The position numbers were made by a program, and so were the translations under genes. A stretch of 64,000 nucleotides of DNA from Aquimarina sp. Aq107 (GTDB taxonomy: Bacteria; Bacteroidota; Bacteroidia; Flavobacteriales; Flavobacteriaceae): positions 4,698,501 to 4,762,500 of the forward strand of contig NZ_OX030782.1 of NCBI RefSeq assembly GCF_943733665.1. The letters are read 5' to 3'. Below the pieces are notes generated by a model, which did not search any database, was not told the origin of the DNA, and worked only from the letters and a program-made list of their open reading frames with translations. Below, piece by piece: positions 63,826 to 64,000 of the stretch (its first letter is position 1; every line of letters starts with the position of its first letter).

Positions 63826-64000
63826 CTACCCAATATCTAAAAACCAATCCAAGACATATACTCATTACCGGTAATTCAATAACATTTGTAGTTACACCAT
63901 ACCCAAACACATAAATTGAGAGTATATAGAATAATTTATATGCTTCTGTTTTCGTTACTTCCTTATTGTAAACGCCTTTAACCAAAAAACCGTATATAAC
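63800..64000 (-). CDS. C-terminal fragment of a membrane protein of the polysaccharide locus
   Basis: The frame is open from the right edge to a stop at 63800-63802, so at least 66 residues are visible and the start lies outside. The fragment has two hydrophobic helices (AYKLFYILSIYVFGYGVTTN and VMSICLGLVFRYWVD) and a charged end (DDKNYEIN). The ending resembles the last helices of an O-antigen polymerase-type protein, but I cannot assign a family. Confidence 0.5.
   Translation of the reverse strand, partial: VIYGFLVKGVYNKEVTKTEAYKLFYILSIYVFGYGVTTNVIELPVMSICLGLVFRYWVDDKNYEIN

Noticed and set aside
1-64000. tRNA, rRNA, transposase or prophage genes
   Set aside because: I looked through the intergenic spaces on both strands and saw no cloverleaf with CCA-like end, rRNA core sequence, transposase motif or phage gene block.

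Overview
This is a stretch of AT-rich chromosome (I judge roughly one third G+C) from a member of the Bacteroidetes, almost certainly the marine Flavobacteriaceae. The signs are a protein with a type IX secretion (T9SS) C-terminal sorting domain, a PorW/SprE-type lipoprotein, Flavobacteriia-restricted families (DUF5687, DUF6168, DUF6341, DUF6427, DUF4292, DUF3667, HU-CCDC81/SPOR), TAnnTTTG promoter elements, and ATP synthase genes without the beta/epsilon genes beside them. I see no rRNA, tRNA, CRISPR array, insertion sequence or prophage, and no gene-free stretch longer than about 300 bases.

Layout. 1-10.1 kb: a SPFH/GYF-type fragment and a zinc-ribbon membrane protein, two lipoproteins, a 1228-residue secreted BNR-repeat protein, an ALDH7-type dehydrogenase, 3-hydroxyanthranilate dioxygenase, a small Cys-rich double-glycine-leader peptide with its own promoter and terminator, and a lipoprotein. 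10.2-18.7 kb, mostly plus strand: gpsA, VF530, NTF2-like protein, mercaptopyruvate sulfurtransferase, GH3 hydrolase, DUF3667, SGNH lipoprotein, dprA (minus strand), HU/SPOR protein, acyl-CoA thioesterase. 18.7-29.1 kb, minus strand: an envelope run (TauE/SafE, EnvC, DUF4292, TPR, sugar nucleotidyltransferase, dut, flippase, lipoprotein, outer-membrane barrel) and a lipoprotein with four tandem repeats. 29.3-38.2 kb, minus strand: porW, bactofilin, atpZ-like, DUF6168, then atpB-E-F-H-A-G. 38.4-45.1 kb: ABC ATPase/DUF5687, a PadR pair, a 2Fe-2S reductase, a frameshifted CPBP protease and a membrane AraC regulator. 45.3-51.3 kb: GT9, DUF4254, a DNA adenine methylase with an unknown partner gene, DUF6427, DUF6341, purD. 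51.4-64 kb, minus strand: one end of a capsule/exopolysaccharide locus (O-antigen ligase-like proteins, two initiating sugar transferases, UDP-xylose synthase, UDP-glucose dehydrogenase, two GT4 enzymes, gmd and an rmd-like reductase) that continues past the right edge.

How the parts fit. The polysaccharide locus should supply UDP-glucuronate, UDP-xylose and GDP-6-deoxymannose-type sugars, starter transferases, glycosyltransferases and a polymerase/ligase. The envelope run adds a flippase, sugar nucleotidyltransferase and wall-hydrolase activator. The best leads are the 70-residue double-glycine-leader peptide; a starter sugar transferase split exactly at a nine-base homopolymer (phase variation or sequencing error); a perfect 16-bp hairpin just after atpE; and the methylase with its TTG-start neighbour. 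Homopolymer-associated frame breaks occur at least twice, so base-level assembly accuracy should be checked before any biology is built on them.
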